Below are positions 61,543-64,000 of a stretch of 64,000 nt of DNA, piece by piece. The stretch's first letter is position 1, and every line of letters starts with the position of its first letter. A program made the translations under genes and the position numbers. The notes beneath the pieces were generated by a model. That model worked only from the letters and a program-made list of their open reading frames with translations. It searched no databases and was not told the origin of the DNA. Origin of the DNA: Malikia sp. (lineage in GTDB: Bacteria; Pseudomonadota; Gammaproteobacteria; Burkholderiales; Burkholderiaceae_C); NCBI RefSeq assembly GCF_028687635.1, contig NZ_JAQTZS010000001.1:237334-301333 (forward strand), in the 5' to 3' direction.

Positions 61543-62637
61543 TCAAGCCAGACACTGCGCCAGGCCCTGCAGCAGGATGTCGCGCGGCAGGTCGATACCG
61601 ATGAACACCATCTTGCTCTGGCGCTCCTCGTCGGCGCGCCATTGCGGGCCGAGGTCGCTGCCCATGAGCTGGTGCACGCCCTGGAAGATCACCTTGCGCT
61701 CGGTGCCCTTCATGTTCAGCACGCCCTTGTAGCGCAGCAGCTTGGGGCCATAGACCTGCACGATCGCGCCCAGGAAATCCTCCAGCTTGGCCGGATCGAG
61801 CGGACGCGTCTCCCGGTAGACGAAGCTCTTGACATCGTCGTCGTGGTGATGGTGGTGGCCATGACCCGGATGATGACAAGACTCGTCATGCGCATGGTCG
61901 TGGCCGCAGGCCTCGTGCCCATGATCGTGATGGCCGTGCTCATGCTCATGCTCATGCGCGTGGTCGTGCCCCGGCTCCTCGCCCTTGAGGAAGTCGGGGT
62001 CGATGTCCAGCCTGGCGTTCAGGTTGAAGCCGCGCAGGTCCAGCACCTGGTTCAGCGCCACCTGGCCGAAATGCACGGTCTGGATCGCCGCGCGCGGGTT
62101 CATGTGCTTGATGCGGTGGATCAATTCCTCGACTTCCGCCTCCGACACCAGATCGGCCTTGCTGATGAAGATCTGGTCCGCGAAGCCGACCTGGCGCTGC
62201 GCCTCCTGGCGCTCGTCGAGCTGCTGCTGCGCATGCTTGGCATCGACCAGCGTGACGATGGAGTCGAGCAGGTAGCTCTCGGCGATCTCCTCGTCCATGA
62301 AGAAGGTCTGCGCCACCGGGCCCGGATCGGCCAGGCCAGTGGTCTCGATCACCACCCGCTCGAAGTCGAGCAGGCCCTTGCGCCGCTTGGCCGCCAGCAA
62401 CTGCAAGGTGCCGCGCAGGTCCTCGCGGATGGTGCAGCAGACGCAGCCGTTGCTCATCTGGATGATCTGCTCCTGGGTGTCGGAGACCAGGATCTCGTTG
62501 TCGATGTTCTCCTCGCCGAACTCGTTCTCGATCACGGCGATCTTCTGGCCATGCGCCTCGGACAGCACGCGCTGGAGCAATGTGGTCTTGCCGGATCCGA
62601 GGAATCCGGTCAGGATGGTGACGGGTATCAGGGCCAT
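61543..62637 (-). CDS. CobW/COG0523-family GTPase (metal chaperone-like), His-rich insertion
   Basis: MALIPVTILTGFLGSGKTTLLQRVL; NGCVCCTIREDL; HDHAHEHEHEHGHHDHGHEACGHDHAHDESCHHPGHGHHHHHDDD. Confidence 0.95.
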   Translation of the reverse strand: MALIPVTILTGFLGSGKTTLLQRVLSEAHGQKIAVIENEFGEENIDNEILVSDTQEQIIQMSNGCVCCTIREDLRGTLQLLAAKRRKGLLDFERVVIETTGLADPGPVAQTFFMDEEIAESYLLDSIVTLVDAKHAQQQLDERQEAQRQVGFADQIFISKADLVSEAEVEELIHRIKHMNPRAAIQTVHFGQVALNQVLDLRGFNLNARLDIDPDFLKGEEPGHDHAHEHEHEHGHHDHGHEACGHDHAHDESCHHPGHGHHHHHDDDVKSFVYRETRPLDPAKLEDFLGAIVQVYGPKLLRYKGVLNMKGTERKVIFQGVHQLMGSDLGPQWRADEERQSKMVFIGIDLPRDILLQGLAQCLA

Positions 62638-62717
62638 GGAGTCTCTCACAGTCAGCAGGTCGCGGCGGCACGGGCCGCCCGCGGTCAAATTGGTCAATCT
62701 GGCAGTGTAGCCCGTCT

Positions 62718-63875
62718 TTGACATCTTCCCCGCCCTAAAGGGCGGGAATTCCTGCTGCCAGACGGCGATGTCCCGCCGCGAGAATGTTCCTGGCCGCGTT
62801 CACGTCCCGGTCGTGGACCGTGGCGCACTCGCTGCACGCCCATTCTCTTATTCCAAGGCCTGCTCTACCTTTCGGACTGCCGGGGGGAATAGCCCCGCAG
62901 CACGAACAAGTCTGGGTTGAATACGCTTCGTTGACGACCTCGAAGACGATACCGGCCTGCTGGCTCTTGTATTCCAACATCGTCTTGAACATGGCCCAGC
63001 CCGCGTCGAGCGTGGACTTGGCCATTCTGGTCTTGACCAGCTTGGCGCTGGCCACATCGCCCACGAACAGGGCAGCGTTCTGGTTGACCAGTTGGGTGCT
63101 GAACTGGTGCAGCGCGTTTTGGCGCTGATGCTTGATCTTGGCGTGCAGGGCCTTGACGCGCCGTTTCTTGCGGGCACGCTGGGCTTTCGCCAACTTCAGC
63201 TCATGCTGGCGGAACCAGCGGCCTTCGAGGCGCTGGCCGTCCGACACAGTGGCGCAGTCCTTGAGGCCCAGATCGATGCCGACGCTGGCGGTGGGACCGG
63301 GCAAGCGGGGGCCGACGAGTTCCGGGATCTCGACGGCGACGTTGAAGTACCAGCGACCCCGGCTGTCCTCGCTGAACGAGCCGGCCCGCGGGTCGTAGTG
63401 GGCCAGCCCGTAGCTGTCCCACAAGCCGAACTGGTGGCCGGCAAAGTGGATCTGACCGGCCTTGTAGCGGGCATGACCGCCCTTGAACGGTATCCAGCCC
63501 AGCGAATATTTCGAGGATTTGGGGTTCGACACCCGCCAGTTCAGGCGGGACTTCTTGAACTGCCTGCGCCGGCTGGCGTATTCGGCACAGACGACTTGGA
63601 CAGTGCCGCTGCCGATGGTGATGCCGTCGCACTGGCTGAAGCCGGCGGTGAGTTTCTGCAGGTCGTAGCCCGAGAGAAAGTGATGGCGCTCCCGGATGGC
63701 TCGGGTGCTGGTTTCGTTGCAGAAGTTGAACACCTGGTTGACCTCGCGGGCCATCTGACGCAGCACGCGGGCGTGCTTGTCCTTGATGCGCAGCTGGAGG
63801 GTCTTGGTGGCGGTGTTCACGGCCAACATCATAGGACAGCGGCTGCGCAGCGTACAACAGGCCGTGTCGGCCTGC
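62718..63875 (-). mobile_element. TnpB-only IS200/IS605-type element, copy C (minus; left end diverged)
   Basis: Right end on minus strand CCCGCCCTTTAGGGCGGGGAAGATGTCAA; left-end hairpin CAGGCCGACACGGCCTG; the A/B left-end CCTCGGG...CCCGAGG hairpin is absent. Confidence 0.78.
62735..63829 (-). CDS. tnpB: RNA-guided endonuclease TnpB family protein, copy C
   Basis: GIDLGLKDCATVSDG; FVGDVASAKLVKTRMAKSTLDAGWAM; TCSCCGAIPPGS...CSECATVHDRDVNAARNIL; start 63829 or 63832. Confidence 0.93.
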   Translation of the reverse strand: MLAVNTATKTLQLRIKDKHARVLRQMAREVNQVFNFCNETSTRAIRERHHFLSGYDLQKLTAGFSQCDGITIGSGTVQVVCAEYASRRRQFKKSRLNWRVSNPKSSKYSLGWIPFKGGHARYKAGQIHFAGHQFGLWDSYGLAHYDPRAGSFSEDSRGRWYFNVAVEIPELVGPRLPGPTASVGIDLGLKDCATVSDGQRLEGRWFRQHELKLAKAQRARKKRRVKALHAKIKHQRQNALHQFSTQLVNQNAALFVGDVASAKLVKTRMAKSTLDAGWAMFKTMLEYKSQQAGIVFEVVNEAYSTQTCSCCGAIPPGSPKGRAGLGIREWACSECATVHDRDVNAARNILAAGHRRLAAGIPAL

Positions 63876-63894
63876 AGCAATTCTCAATTTGGAC

Positions 63895-64000
63895 TCAGGG
63901 AGGGGCAGGCGGGGGCTGCGGCCCCTCGGTCAGGCACAGGATCATGAACTCGATCATGGCCGACCAACTGGGGAAGTGGCAGTAGGTGGTCAGTGCGCGC
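63895..64000 (-). CDS. C-terminal fragment of an unidentified protein entering from the right edge
   Basis: Minus-strand open frame RALTTYCHFPSWSAMIEFMILCLTEGPQPPPAPP* ending just before copy C. Confidence 0.3.
   Translation of the reverse strand, partial: RALTTYCHFPSWSAMIEFMILCLTEGPQPPPAPP

Overview
High-GC window, most likely from a Burkholderiales-type betaproteobacterium (inferred from gene content and synteny). Left part (about 1-29.5 kb): an exopolysaccharide/O-antigen-type locus, with the tail of a YjbH-like gene, an SLBB outer-membrane export protein, Wzz, a WbaP-like initiating transferase, GDP-fucose genes (gmd, fcl), a complete CDP-3,6-dideoxyhexose-type set (reductase E3, cytidylyltransferase, 4,6-dehydratase, E1 dehydrase), a split transketolase pair, an SDR epimerase/reductase, Wzx, glycosyltransferases, an AT-rich Wzy, an acyltransferase, then galU, pgi, a GDP-mannose Nudix hydrolase, a low-MW tyrosine phosphatase and manC. 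Middle (about 29.5-41 kb): an RNB exoribonuclease, TonB, mtgA, ruvC, lpxC, a 1199-aa cadherin/RTX protein with a Tyr-Asn hexanucleotide repeat at its N-terminus, a small unknown ORF and an ABC exporter. Right part: the complete dcw cluster on the minus strand (ftsZ back to mraZ), then hslUV, dksA and a His-rich CobW/COG0523 GTPase. Three related TnpB-only elements (IS200/IS605 OrfB type, no tnpA in the window) lie at about 21.3, 28.1 and 62.7 kb. Main observations: (1) all three TnpBs have Gly at the usual RuvC-II Glu position (FVGDV instead of xVxED) and share a Glu beside the zinc finger (VNEAYSTQTC), suggesting a rearranged active site; (2) the right ends of copies A and B each abut a 3' remnant of a GDP-mannose pathway gene (an AlgC/PMM-like tail and a manC tail), so their predicted guides come from those genes; (3) copy B truncates a BrnT-like toxin whose HTH antitoxin is frameshifted; (4) the split transketolase within a CDP-dideoxysugar operon suggests a branched-chain sugar. 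All calls come from reading the sequence and supplied translations; no searches were run.
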